Shown here one piece after another: positions 1 through 8,324 of a stretch of DNA of 64,000 bases; the first letter of the stretch is position 1; every line of letters begins with the position of its first letter. This DNA comes from Micromonospora zingiberis (GTDB lineage Bacteria > Actinomycetota > Actinomycetes > Mycobacteriales > Micromonosporaceae): assembly GCF_004331455.1 (NCBI RefSeq), contig NZ_SJJR01000011.1:123404-187403 (forward strand), in the 5' to 3' direction. The position numbers were made by a program, and so were the translations under genes. A model generated the notes under the pieces. It searched no databases. It saw nothing but the letters and a program-made list of their open reading frames with translations, and was not told where the DNA came from.

Positions 1-1
1 G

Positions 2-946
2 CTGGTGGACCGCTGGCGCGGCGGCGACTGGGCCCCCGAGGTGATCCACGCGCACTTCTGGATGAGTGGACTGGCCGCCGTCGCGGCCAGCCGGCAGACC
101 GGGATACCGGTGGTGCAGACGTACCACGCGCTCGGCACGGTCAAGCGCCGCTACCAGGGTGTGCAGGACACCAGTCCGGCCCGCCGGATCGGCTACGAAC
201 TCCAGCTCGGCCGGTCGGTGGACCGGATCATCGCGCAGTGCCGCGACGAGGTCGGTGAGCTGGTCCGGATGGGGGTGCCCCGGTCGGCGATGACCGTCGT
301 GCCGTCCGGGGTGAACCTGGGCACGTTCGCCCCGCTGGGCCCGGCCGCTGAGCGGGAACCCGGCCGGGCCCGGATCCTCACCGTGGGCCGGCTGGTGGAA
401 CGGAAGGGATTCCAGACCGTGGTGCGGGCCATGGCGCACGTACCCGACGCGGAGTGCGTGGTGGTGGGTGGGCCACCGGCCGGGTTGCTGGAGGCTGACC
501 CGTACGCCCGCCGGTTGCGCGCCCTGGCCGGCAGCTGCGAGGTGGCCGACCGGGTCCGGCTGGTGGGTGCGGTGCCCCGGGAGGAGATGGGCCGCTGGTA
601 CCGGTCGGCGGACATCCTGGTCGCCGCCCCCTGGTACGAGCCGTTCGGCCTGACCCCGCTGGAGGCGATGGCGTGCGGGGTGCCCGTGGTGGCCACCGCC
701 GTCGGTGGCCTGCGGGACACCGTGGTCGACGGGGTGACCGGGGACCTGGTGCCGGCGCGGGATCCCCGGGCGTTGGGCGAGGCGCTGCGGGACCTGCTCG
801 ACGACCGGATCCGCCGGTTCGCGTACGCGGGCGCGGCCCGCGCCCGGGTCCGGCGGCACTACTCGTGGACGGTCACCGCGGAACGGCTCGCCGAGGTCTA
901 CGCCGAGGTGGCCGCCGTACGCCGGCCGACCCGGGTGGTGGCCTGA
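2..946 (+). CDS. Glycosyltransferase family 4 (5' end cut by window)
   Basis: The frame is open from the first base, so the N-terminal part (about 90 residues of the usual ~400) lies outside the window. The visible 313 residues hold the C-terminal GT-B Rossmann half: a conserved strand 'ILTVGRLVERKGF' near residue 124 and the nucleotide-sugar binding E-x7-E region 'EPFGLTPLEAMACGVPVVA' near 213-230. This is typical of GT4 retaining glycosyltransferases that use NDP-sugars. The stop TGA overlaps the ATG of the phosphoheptose isomerase gene, so it belongs to the heptose operon. It may transfer heptose or another sugar to a glycan or glycolipid; the acceptor cannot be read from sequence. Confidence 0.9.
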   Translation: MVDRWRGGDWAPEVIHAHFWMSGLAAVAASRQTGIPVVQTYHALGTVKRRYQGVQDTSPARRIGYELQLGRSVDRIIAQCRDEVGELVRMGVPRSAMTVVPSGVNLGTFAPLGPAAEREPGRARILTVGRLVERKGFQTVVRAMAHVPDAECVVVGGPPAGLLEADPYARRLRALAGSCEVADRVRLVGAVPREEMGRWYRSADILVAAPWYEPFGLTPLEAMACGVPVVATAVGGLRDTVVDGVTGDLVPARDPRALGEALRDLLDDRIRRFAYAGAARARVRRHYSWTVTAERLAEVYAEVAAVRRPTRVVA

Positions 947-1632
947 TGCCGGCGGCCAACCTGGTCGAGCGGCACCTGGCGAACCTGGCCGCGGCGCTGC
1001 CGCCGTACCAGCGGTGCGAGCCGCTGCTCGCCCGGTGGGGCGCGACGCTGGCGCAGCGGCTCACCGCCGGTGGGCGGCTGCTGGTGGCCGGCAACGGCGG
1101 CAGCGCCGCCGAGGCGCAGCACCTGACCGCCGAGTTGGTCGGCAAGCTGCGCGACGACCGGCAGCCGCTGTCCGCGATCGCCCTGCACGCCGAGACCTCG
1201 GCGCTGACCGCGATCGGCAACGACTACGGCTACGACGAGGTGTTCGCCCGGCAGGTCCGGGCCCACGGCCGGCCCGACGACGTGTTGCTGTTGCTCTCCA
1301 CCAGCGGCGGCAGCGGCAACCTGCTCGCCGCCGCCCAGGCGGGGCGGGAAGCCGGCCTGCGGTGCTGGGCCTTCACCGGCCCGGCGCCGAACCCTCTCGC
1401 CGACGCCTGCCACGAGGTGCTCGCCGTGGAGTCGCCGGACAGCCAGGTCGTGCAGGAGTTGCACCTGGTCTCCAGCCACCTGCTCTGCGAGTACGTCGAA
1501 CAGGCGATGCCGGCCCACCTGGAGGCCACGACGCCACGCTACGTCGAGCCGGAGGTGCCGGCGGCGGGCCCGGTACGGGCCGGTGTCGAGGTGGTGTTGG
1601 ACGGCGGTGCCGGACGGCCGGTCGAGGCGTAA
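946..1632 (+). CDS. gmhA: Phosphoheptose isomerase, SIS domain (GmhA-like)
   Basis: 228 residues forming a single SIS domain. Members of this family convert sedoheptulose 7-phosphate to D-glycero-D-manno-heptose 7-phosphate, the first step of ADP-heptose synthesis. The phosphosugar-binding segment 'AGNGGSAAEAQHL' lies at about residues 47-59 and the second Ser/Gly loop 'STSGGSGN' near 118. The ATG at 946 shares a base with the stop of the upstream glycosyltransferase, and the kinase gene hldE follows 10 bp downstream. Together they make the GmhA call stronger than a generic SIS protein such as a GlmS-like or DiaA-like one. The C-terminal ~30 residues after 'EATTPRYVEPEV' are low complexity. 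Confidence 0.85.
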   Translation: MPAANLVERHLANLAAALPPYQRCEPLLARWGATLAQRLTAGGRLLVAGNGGSAAEAQHLTAELVGKLRDDRQPLSAIALHAETSALTAIGNDYGYDEVFARQVRAHGRPDDVLLLLSTSGGSGNLLAAAQAGREAGLRCWAFTGPAPNPLADACHEVLAVESPDSQVVQELHLVSSHLLCEYVEQAMPAHLEATTPRYVEPEVPAAGPVRAGVEVVLDGGAGRPVEA

Positions 1633-1642
1633 GGAGGCGAGC

Positions 1643-3070
1643 GTGACAGGACCCGTGGTAGTGCTCGGCGACACCCTGCTCGACCGTGACGTCGAGGGCG
1701 TGGTCAACCGGCTCTGTCCGGACTCACCGGTGCCGGTGCTCGACGAGATCGCACACGTCGACCGGCCGGGCGGCGCCGGGCTCGCCGCCGTCTTCGCCGC
1801 GGCGCAGGGTGCCGAGGTGGTCCTGGTCACCGCGCTGGCCGACGACGCCGGTGCGGCCCGGCTGGGCGTGCTGCTGGCCGCCGCCGGGGTGCAGGTGTAT
1901 CCGTTGCGGCTGGCCGGCGCCACTCCGGAGAAGATCCGACTGCGGGCCGGCGGGCGGGTGCTGCTGCGCCACGACCGCGGTGGCGGTGCCCGTGAGCCGG
2001 GGGAGCCCGCGGCGGCCGTGCTGCGGGTGCTCGACCGGGCGTCGGTGGTGCTGGTCAGCGACTACGGCCGGGGCGTGGCACGGCAGCCGGCGTTGCGGGC
2101 GGCGCTGGCCGGCACCCGGGCCCCGGTGGTCTGGGATCCGCACCCACGCGGTCCGGCGGCGGTGCCCGGGGTGCACCTGGCGACGCCGAACGAGGCGGAG
2201 GTGCGGGAGCTGGTGGAGGCGCCGGCCGGGGCCACCCGGCTGGCCACCGCCGCCGAGGGTGCCGAGCGGCTGCGACAGCGGTGGCGGGCGGGCGCGGTCG
2301 CGGTGACGTTGGGCGCCGACGGGGCGCTGCTCAGTCAGGCCGGCTCGACCCCGCTGGTGGTGCCCGCACCGGTCGCCGCCGAGGGGGACACCTGCGGGGC
2401 CGGCGACCGGTTCGCCGCCACCGCCAGCCTCGCCCTGGCCGGCGGGGCGCTGGTCTCCGAGGCGGTGCGGGAGGCGGTGACCGAGGCGTCGGCGTACGTG
2501 GCGGACGGGGGTGTGGCCACCGCGCTGCCGGCGCCGGTGCGTCAGGCCCCGCAGCCGGTGCACGCCGCCGGTGCCGGCGACCGGGTCGGGGTGGCCGCGG
2601 CCGCCGCCGTGGTGGCCCGGGTCCGGGCCGCCGGTGGCACGGTGGTCGCCACCGGCGGCTGTTTCGACCTGCTGCACGCCGGTCATCTGGCCACCCTCCA
2701 GGCCGCCCGCCAGCTCGGTGACTGCCTGGTGGTGTGCCTCAACTCCGACGCCAGTGTCAGTGGCCTGAAGGGTCCGGACCGGCCGGTCATCGGGCAGGCC
2801 GACCGGGGTCGGCTGCTGGCCGCGTTGAGCTGTGTCGACGCCGTCATGATCTTCGAGGAGTCGACCCCGGCGGCGGCGCTGTCCTGGCTGCGGCCGGACA
2901 TCTGGGTCAAGGGCGGGGACTACGCCGCTGGCGGTGCCGACGGGGAGGCGCTGCCCGAGGCGGAGATCCTGCGCCGTTGGGGCGGACACACCGTGGTGGT
3001 GCCCTATCTGGATGGCCGCTCGACCACCCGGCTGATCGCCGCGAGCCGGGCCACCGGAGCACTGGCATGA
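1643..3070 (+). CDS. hldE: Bifunctional heptose 7-phosphate kinase / heptose 1-phosphate adenylyltransferase
   Basis: 475 residues with a two-domain layout. Residues 1 to about 310 are a PfkB/ribokinase-type kinase with the signature 'GDTCGAGDRFA' near 247. Residues from about 330 are a nucleotidyltransferase with 'ATGGCFDLLHAGHL' near 335. HldE phosphorylates heptose 7-phosphate at C1 and, after a phosphatase step, adenylylates heptose 1-phosphate to ADP-heptose. I chose the GTG at 1643 because AAGGAGG at 1631-1637 sits 5 bases before it; the frame stays open further upstream inside gmhA. The stop overlaps the next ATG (ATGA). No GmhB phosphatase or HldD epimerase is visible in the window. 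Confidence 0.92.
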   Translation: MTGPVVVLGDTLLDRDVEGVVNRLCPDSPVPVLDEIAHVDRPGGAGLAAVFAAAQGAEVVLVTALADDAGAARLGVLLAAAGVQVYPLRLAGATPEKIRLRAGGRVLLRHDRGGGAREPGEPAAAVLRVLDRASVVLVSDYGRGVARQPALRAALAGTRAPVVWDPHPRGPAAVPGVHLATPNEAEVRELVEAPAGATRLATAAEGAERLRQRWRAGAVAVTLGADGALLSQAGSTPLVVPAPVAAEGDTCGAGDRFAATASLALAGGALVSEAVREAVTEASAYVADGGVATALPAPVRQAPQPVHAAGAGDRVGVAAAAAVVARVRAAGGTVVATGGCFDLLHAGHLATLQAARQLGDCLVVCLNSDASVSGLKGPDRPVIGQADRGRLLAALSCVDAVMIFEESTPAAALSWLRPDIWVKGGDYAAGGADGEALPEAEILRRWGGHTVVVPYLDGRSTTRLIAASRATGALA

Positions 3071-3759
3071 GCGCCGGTACCGCCCGGACGGTGCTGGTCA
3101 CCGGCGGGTCCAGCGGCCTCGGTGCGGCGGTGGTCGCGGCGGTGGCCCGGTCCGGCGGCCGGCCGCTGGTGCTCGACCGGCAGGCTCCGGCGGACGGGGT
3201 GCCGTGGATCGAGTGCGACCTCGCCGACACCCGGGGTGCGGAGGACGCCACCCGCCGGCTCGCCGAGCGGGTCGGCGGACTGGACGCGGTGGTCACGGCG
3301 GCGGGCATCGACGTGCCCGGACGGCTGGCCGACGTGCCCGGCGAGACGTGGGACCGGATCGTCGCGGTCGACCTGTTGGCGACCGTCGCGGTGATCCGGG
3401 CGGCGTTGCCGTTCCTGGAGGCGTCCCGGGGCAACATCGTCACGGTGGCCTCGACGCTCGGGGTGAAGGCGGTCAGCGACGCGACCGCCTACTGCGCGGC
3501 CAAGTTCGGCGTGGTCGGGTTCACCCGGGCGCTCGCCGCCGAGTTGGCCGGCACGGTGGGGGTGACCCTGCTGGTGCCGGGCGGGATGCGTACCGCCTTC
3601 TTCGACGACCGGGACGCGCAGTACCGTCCGGGGCCGGACGCGGTCCTCAACGAGCCGGCGGACACCGCTGCCGCGATCATGTTCGCGCTGTCCCAACCCG
3701 CCGGCTGCGCGGTCCGCGAACTGGTCGTCTGCGCGGAGCAGGAGACCTCGTACCCGTGA
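3067..3759 (+). CDS. Short-chain dehydrogenase/reductase in the heptose operon
   Basis: 230 residues, a classical SDR. The cofactor loop 'TGGSSGLG' is at about residues 12-19, the catalytic Ser is in 'VASTLG', and the Tyr-x3-Lys pair is in 'YCAAKFG' near 142-146. Enzymes of this size oxidise or reduce a hydroxyl/keto group with NAD(P). It is much shorter than the extended-SDR epimerase HldD (~310 residues), so I do not call it HldD. It overlaps hldE by ATGA and the following GT9 gene by GTGA, so all three are probably translated together. It may modify the heptose or another sugar of the same glycan; the substrate is unknown. Confidence 0.85.
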   Translation: MSAGTARTVLVTGGSSGLGAAVVAAVARSGGRPLVLDRQAPADGVPWIECDLADTRGAEDATRRLAERVGGLDAVVTAAGIDVPGRLADVPGETWDRIVAVDLLATVAVIRAALPFLEASRGNIVTVASTLGVKAVSDATAYCAAKFGVVGFTRALAAELAGTVGVTLLVPGGMRTAFFDDRDAQYRPGPDAVLNEPADTAAAIMFALSQPAGCAVRELVVCAEQETSYP

Positions 3760-4709
3760 TCGTGGCCCTGCGTGCCCTGGGCGTCGGTGACCTGGCCACC
3801 GGGGTGCCGGCGTTGCGGGCGTTGCGGGCGGCGTACCCCGATCGGGAGTTGGTCCTCGCCGCGCCGGCCTGGCTGGGCCCGCTGGTCGAGCTGGTCGGCG
3901 GGGTGGACCGGCTGTTGCCGACCGCCGGGCTGGACCGGCTGGCCCGGCCCGGGACAGCGGTCGAGGTCGCGGTCAACCTGCACGGTCGGGGACCGGACTC
4001 GCACCGGTTGCTCGGCAGTGTCCGCCCCGGCCGGTTGATCGCCTTCGCCAACGCCGCCGCCGGGCACCTCGACGGGCCGGCGTGGGACGACGACGAGCAC
4101 GAGGTGACGCGCTGGTGCCGCCTGCTGGCGGCGTACGGCATCGCGGCCGACCCGACGGACCTGGACCTGCGCCGGCCGGGGCCCGCGAAGCTGCCCACCG
4201 GGGCGACGGTGCTGCATCCGGGCTCCAAGGAGCCGGCCAAGCGCTGGCCGCCCGGGCGGTACGCGGCACTGGCCCGGACGCTGACCGCGCGGGGACACCG
4301 GGTCGTGTTGACCGGCAGCGCGCGGGAGCGCGGCACCGTCGAGTGGGTCGCGGCCGAGGCCGGCTTGCCGGCCGACGTGGTGTTCGCCGGCCGGACCGAC
4401 GTCGCCGGGTTGGCGGCGCTGGTCGCGGACGCCCGCCTGGTGGTCAGCGGGGACACCGGCGTCGCCCACCTGGCCACCGGCTACCGCACCCCCTCGGTGG
4501 TGCTCTTCGGCCCGGTCCCGCCCACTCGCTGGGGGCCACCGCCGGAGCGGCGGCGGCACCGGGTGCTCTGGGCCGGCCCGGGGGAATGGCCGGACTGGGA
4601 CGGGGTAGGTAGCCACCCCACGATGGCCGCGCTCGGTCTCGCCGAGGTACTGGCGGCCGTCGACGAGGTGGAACGGGCGGTGCGTGCGGACCGTGCGGTT
4701 GCGGCGTAG
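3756..4709 (+). CDS. Glycosyltransferase family 9 (ADP-heptosyltransferase-like)
   Basis: 317 residues starting at a GTG that overlaps the SDR stop. The product shows GT9 hallmarks: N-terminal 'ALGVGDLATGVPALRALRAAYP', the central motif 'HPGSKEPAKRWP' near residue 153, and 'SGDTGVAHLATG' near 231 with the conserved Asp/His used by WaaC/WaaF-type heptosyltransferases. These enzymes move heptose from ADP-heptose. Its place directly after gmhA-hldE supports ADP-heptose as donor. In a Gram-positive without LPS the acceptor must be another surface glycan or small molecule, which sequence alone does not reveal. Confidence 0.88.
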   Translation: MIVALRALGVGDLATGVPALRALRAAYPDRELVLAAPAWLGPLVELVGGVDRLLPTAGLDRLARPGTAVEVAVNLHGRGPDSHRLLGSVRPGRLIAFANAAAGHLDGPAWDDDEHEVTRWCRLLAAYGIAADPTDLDLRRPGPAKLPTGATVLHPGSKEPAKRWPPGRYAALARTLTARGHRVVLTGSARERGTVEWVAAEAGLPADVVFAGRTDVAGLAALVADARLVVSGDTGVAHLATGYRTPSVVLFGPVPPTRWGPPPERRRHRVLWAGPGEWPDWDGVGSHPTMAALGLAEVLAAVDEVERAVRADRAVAA

Positions 4710-5676
4710 CGATCCGGGCCGGCCGGGGTATGGACGCCGCCGGCGCGGCCAGGGCTGGTCGTACCTGGGCCCGGATGGCGATCCGGTTCGCGACCCCGAG
4801 GAACTGGCCCGGTTGCGGGCGCTGGTCGTCCCGCCGGCCTGGCGCGAGGTCTGGATCTCGCCGTACCCCAACGGGCACATCCAGGCCACCGGGATCGACG
4901 CCGCCGGCCGTAAGCAGTACCTCTACCACCCGGTCTGGCGGCAGCGGCAGGATCAGGCGAAGTTCGACCACGTGCTGGAGGTGGCCCGTCGGCTGCCGGT
5001 GCTGCGCGAGCGGGTCGGCCGCGATCTGACCGGGTCGGGGTTGCGCCGGGAGCGGGTACTGGCGACGGTGACCCGACTGCTGGACATGGGCACCTTCCGG
5101 GTCGGCAGCGACCAGTACGCCGCCGGGGACGACCCGACGTTCGGGGTGGCCACCCTGCGCCCCGAACACGCCCGGTCCCGACAGGGCTGCGTGGTCTTCG
5201 AGTTTCCCGCCAAGGGCGGCATCGAGCAGGTACGGCTGGTCTCCGACCCCGAGCTGTGCCAGGTGCTGACCAACCTGCGTCGTCGGCGACGCTCGGCGGA
5301 CCGGCTGTTCGGCTACTGGGACGGGCGGGACTGGCGCGACGTGCGCGCCGACGAGGTCAACGACTACCTGCGCGAGGCCAGCGGTGGGGAGATGACCGCG
5401 AAGGACTTCCGTACCTGGCACGCCACCGTGCGCGCGGCCACCGAGCTGGCCACGCTCGGGTCGCCCCGATCGCTGACGGCCCGGCGACGGGCGGTGGCCG
5501 GGGTGATGCGGGCGGTGGCGGAGTTGCTGGGCAACACCCCGACGGTGGCGCGTACGTCGTACGTGGATCCGCGGGTGGTCGACCTGTTCCACGACGGTGT
5601 GCTGGCGCCGGTGACCGTGGAGATGCCCCGTGACCAGGCCGAGCGGGCGGTGCTGACGCTGCTGGAGCGGGCCTGA
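4684..5676 (+). CDS. DNA topoisomerase IB (poxvirus type)
   Basis: 330 residues, the size of bacterial/poxviral topoisomerase IB. It relaxes DNA supercoils through a 3'-phosphotyrosine intermediate. The expected catalytic residues are present: Arg139 in 'GTFRVGSDQYA', Lys178 in 'FPAKGG', His246 in 'RTWHATVRA' and nucleophile Tyr293 in 'TSYVDPRVVDLF'. The GTG at 4684 overlaps the end of the GT9 gene by 26 bases; a GTG at 4693 is an alternative start. The overlap suggests co-transcription with the heptose operon, but a functional link is not evident. Confidence 0.93.
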   Translation: MRTVRLRRSDPGRPGYGRRRRGQGWSYLGPDGDPVRDPEELARLRALVVPPAWREVWISPYPNGHIQATGIDAAGRKQYLYHPVWRQRQDQAKFDHVLEVARRLPVLRERVGRDLTGSGLRRERVLATVTRLLDMGTFRVGSDQYAAGDDPTFGVATLRPEHARSRQGCVVFEFPAKGGIEQVRLVSDPELCQVLTNLRRRRRSADRLFGYWDGRDWRDVRADEVNDYLREASGGEMTAKDFRTWHATVRAATELATLGSPRSLTARRRAVAGVMRAVAELLGNTPTVARTSYVDPRVVDLFHDGVLAPVTVEMPRDQAERAVLTLLERA

Positions 5677-5683
5677 CGGCGGG

Positions 5684-6442
5684 TCAGCGCCCGGCGGGGT
5701 CCTGCGTGGCGCGGCTTTCGATGAGTACCTCGACGCCGTCGAGCACCCGGCCGAGGCCGAAGCGCCACTCCGCGTCCTCGTCGTCGTCCTCGTCGCCCGT
5801 CTCGGTCAGCAGCTCGTGGATGGCCGGGTACGGGCCGGGCGCGGTGACCACGGTCAGGTTCCGCCAGTAGCGCATGCCCACCTCGTCGGGGGTCTGCCCG
5901 GAGCGGGCGGCGGCCTCGGCGAGGTCCAGGCTGAGCGTGGCCCAGCTGCGCGCGTACCCGTTGACCAGCATGATGGTGGAGATCCGTTCGGTGGCGCGTA
6001 GCCCGGTGCCGCGCAGCGCGTGCAGGCCGTACTCGAGCCAACGCACCTGGTTCGGGTTGATCGGTGCGCCGTTGATCGGTACGTGCCGGATCCAGGGCTG
6101 CCGGCGGAGCGCGGTGAGGTGGCCCTCGCCCCAGCGGGCCAGCGCCGGTCGCCAGCCCTCGCCGGGGGCGCGGGGCTGCGGCGGCGGGCCGAACGCGGTG
6201 TCGACCATGAGATCGAGCAGGTCGTGCTTGGTCGGCACGTACCGGTACAGCGACATCGTCGACACGCCCAGTTCGCTGGCGACCCGGCTCATCGAGACCG
6301 CCGGCAGGCCCTCGGCCTGCGCGACCTGAATCCCGGCGGCGACCACCTGTTCCAGGCTGAGGCTGCGCTTCGGGCCCCGGCTCGGCCGATCGCGCAGTCC
6401 CCAGGCGAGCGCGATGTTCTCGGGCAGTTCCTCGTCCGCCAA
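5684..6442 (-). CDS. TetR family transcriptional repressor
   Basis: 252 residues. The N-terminal helix-turn-helix covers about residues 27-75 ('VSMSRVASELGVSTMSLYRYV'), and the C-terminal half resembles the TetR_C ligand-binding domain of drug-responsive members. An acidic patch 'ETGDEDDDEDAE' lies near residue 225. The gene is divergent from the adjacent DrrAB-like exporter, and the 96-bp gap carries two tandem palindromes that overlap the exporter promoter, so it very probably represses that exporter and is relieved by the exported compound. Its ligand is unknown. Confidence 0.92.
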   Translation of the reverse strand: MADEELPENIALAWGLRDRPSRGPKRSLSLEQVVAAGIQVAQAEGLPAVSMSRVASELGVSTMSLYRYVPTKHDLLDLMVDTAFGPPPQPRAPGEGWRPALARWGEGHLTALRRQPWIRHVPINGAPINPNQVRWLEYGLHALRGTGLRATERISTIMLVNGYARSWATLSLDLAEAAARSGQTPDEVGMRYWRNLTVVTAPGPYPAIHELLTETGDEDDDEDAEWRFGLGRVLDGVEVLIESRATQDPAGR

Positions 6443-6463
6443 TTGCGCCTCCCGCCGCCGACC

Positions 6464-6521
6464 TTGACCGTCATCCTATCTTCTGCGTATGGTCTACGCA
6501 TTAAAGCGTATGTCGTACGCA
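6464..6521 (+). promoter_or_regulatory. ABC exporter promoter with two tandem TetR operators
   Basis: A sigma70-like promoter TTGACC (6464-6469), 18-bp spacer, TATGGT (6488-6493) points to the ABC operon. Operator 1 is TGCGTA-N5-TACGCA (6484-6500) and covers the -10. Operator 2 is AGCGTA-N5-TACGCA (6505-6521). Their centres are 21 bp apart, two helical turns, as expected for cooperative binding of two TetR dimers on one face. Both lie between the divergent regulator and transporter genes. The sequence is directly visible; the regulator pairing is inferred from position. Confidence 0.82.
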
Positions 6522-6538
6522 AATAGCGGAGGATGCTC

Positions 6539-7504
6539 ATGGTGAACGGACCACCAGCGGTCGAACTGGTCGACCTGCGCAAGACCTATGGCAACCTCGT
6601 GGTCCTGGACCGGCTGACCATGCGGGTGGCCACCGGCGGCGTGCACGCGCTGCTGGGACCCAACGGGGCGGGCAAGACCACCACGGTGCGGATCCTGGCC
6701 ACGCTGACCCGGCCGGATTCGGGCATCGCCCGGGTCGCCGGCCACGACGTGCTGGGCGAACGACGGCAGGTCCGGCGGACGATCAGCCTCGCCGGCCAGC
6801 ACGCGGCGCTCGACGACGGGCAGAGCGGCATCGAGAACCTGACCATGCTGGCCCGGCTGACCGGACTCTCCCGCCGCGCCGCCCGCCAGCGCGCCACCAC
6901 CCTGCTGGACCGCTTCGACCTGGCCGGGGCCGCCGGGCGGCGGGTGCGGACGTACTCCGGCGGCATGCGGCGTCGGCTCGACCTGGCGGCCAGCCTGGTC
7001 GGCACCCCTTCGGTGATCTTCCTGGACGAGCCCACCACGGGTCTGGACCCGCGCAGTCGGCAGGGCCTGTGGGAGGTGATCGGCGAACTGGCCCGGGCCG
7101 GGGTCACCGTGCTGCTGACCACGCAGTACCTGGAGGAGGCGGATCGCCTCGCCGACCGGATCACCGTGCTGCACGACGGCCGGCTCGCCGCCGAGGGGAC
7201 CGCCACGGAACTCAAGCAGCGCTTCGGCGCCCAGCGGCTGGAGCTGACCTGGCGGGACGCGGCCGGGTTCGGCCAGGCGGCGGAGCGGCTGGGCGACCGG
7301 GTCGTCCACCGCGACCCGGCCCGGCTGGAACTCGCGGTGACCACCGACGGCAGCGCGCCGGACATACGCCGGTTGCTCGACGAGATCGACCCGGACCGGC
7401 ACGGGGTGGTCCGGTTCACCGTTCGGGAGGCCACCCTGGACGACGTCTTCCTGACCCTCACCGGCCGCCCGGTGACCGCCGACCGGGAGGTGGCGAATGT
7501 CTGA
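6539..7504 (+). CDS. ABC transporter ATP-binding protein (DrrA-like)
   Basis: 321 residues. Walker A 'GPNGAGKTT' is near residue 39, the ABC signature 'YSGGM' near 139 and Walker B 'VIFLDEPTTGLD' near 158. The C-terminal ~100 residues resemble the DrrA-family regulatory extension. I prefer the ATG at 6539 over the ATG at 6533 because GGAGG (6528-6532) then has a normal 6-base spacing. It powers the permease encoded by the overlapping next gene; DrrAB pairs typically export hydrophobic drugs such as anthracyclines. The TetR gene next to it suggests substrate-induced expression. The substrate is not identifiable. Confidence 0.93.
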   Translation: MVNGPPAVELVDLRKTYGNLVVLDRLTMRVATGGVHALLGPNGAGKTTTVRILATLTRPDSGIARVAGHDVLGERRQVRRTISLAGQHAALDDGQSGIENLTMLARLTGLSRRAARQRATTLLDRFDLAGAAGRRVRTYSGGMRRRLDLAASLVGTPSVIFLDEPTTGLDPRSRQGLWEVIGELARAGVTVLLTTQYLEEADRLADRITVLHDGRLAAEGTATELKQRFGAQRLELTWRDAAGFGQAAERLGDRVVHRDPARLELAVTTDGSAPDIRRLLDEIDPDRHGVVRFTVREATLDDVFLTLTGRPVTADREVANV

Positions 7505-8261
7505 ACTGGCCATCCGGGGGACGCAGACCGCGGTGATGATCGGCCGTTCTGTCCGGCTCTCCCGGCGCAACATCGACGCGCTGCTCGTCTCGCTGGTGCT
7601 GCCGGTGCTGCTGATGCTGCTCTTCGTCTACCTCTTCGGCGGGGCGATCGAGACCGGCTCGGCCTACGTCACCTACGTCGTGCCCGGCGTACTGCTGCTC
7701 TGCGCGGGCTTCGGCGCGGCGGGCACCGCGGTGAGCGTGACCACCGACCTGACCGAGGGGATGATCGAGCGACTGCGCACGATGGACATCAGCGCCACCG
7801 CCATCCTGGCCGGACACGTGGTGGCGAGCGTGGCCCGCAACCTGGTCTCCACCACGCTGGTGCTGGCGGTGGCCGTCGCCATCGGGTTCCGGCCCGCCAT
7901 CGAGCCGCTGCGCTGGTTGGCCGCCGCCGGGCTGCTGGTGCTGTTCCTGCTGGCGGTGTCCTGGATGTCGGCGGCGTTCGGCCTGCTGGCCCGCACCCCG
8001 GAGGCGGCCAGCGGCTACACCTTCCTGGTGATGTTCCTGCCCTACCCGAGCAGCGCGTTCGTGCCGGTGGAGACGATGCCCGGCTGGCTGCGCGGCTTCG
8101 CGGAGCACCAGCCCGTCACGCCGGTCATCGAGTCCCTGCGTGGGCTGCTGCTGGACACGCCGGTCGGATCGGCGCCGGCCCGCGTGGTGGCCTGGTTCCT
8201 CGGCATCCTGGTCGTCGCGGTGGTGCTCTCCGCGCTGCTGTTCCGCCGACGGGTCGCCTGA
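7497..8261 (+). CDS. ABC-2 type transporter permease (DrrB-like)
   Basis: 254 residues with about six membrane segments, for example 'LLVSLVLPVLLMLLFVYLFG' near residue 25, and hydrophobic stretches near 60, 105, 140, 175 and 235. This is the ABC-2 permease fold of drug exporters. The ATG overlaps the end of the ATPase gene by 8 bases, which is translational coupling. A strong hairpin terminator follows at 8287-8320. The transporter is predicted to export a drug-like or self-made compound under control of the adjacent TetR. Confidence 0.92.
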   Translation: MSELAIRGTQTAVMIGRSVRLSRRNIDALLVSLVLPVLLMLLFVYLFGGAIETGSAYVTYVVPGVLLLCAGFGAAGTAVSVTTDLTEGMIERLRTMDISATAILAGHVVASVARNLVSTTLVLAVAVAIGFRPAIEPLRWLAAAGLLVLFLLAVSWMSAAFGLLARTPEAASGYTFLVMFLPYPSSAFVPVETMPGWLRGFAEHQPVTPVIESLRGLLLDTPVGSAPARVVAWFLGILVVAVVLSALLFRRRVA

Positions 8262-8286
8262 CCCGTCGACGCGATGTGCCTGCCCC

Positions 8287-8320
8287 GCGTACGGCGGCGC
8301 CGCCCGGCGCCGCCGTACGC
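8287..8320. terminator. Bidirectional hairpin terminator
   Basis: A perfect 15-bp stem (8287-8301 with 8306-8320) closes a 4-base loop between the convergent exporter operon and the hypothetical gene at 8325. There is no U-tract, as is common in high-GC actinobacteria. Confidence 0.8.
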
Positions 8321-8324
8321 CCGG

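Noticed and set aside
3067..3759. Calling the SDR HldD (ADP-heptose epimerase)
   Set aside because: Too short and a classical rather than extended SDR.
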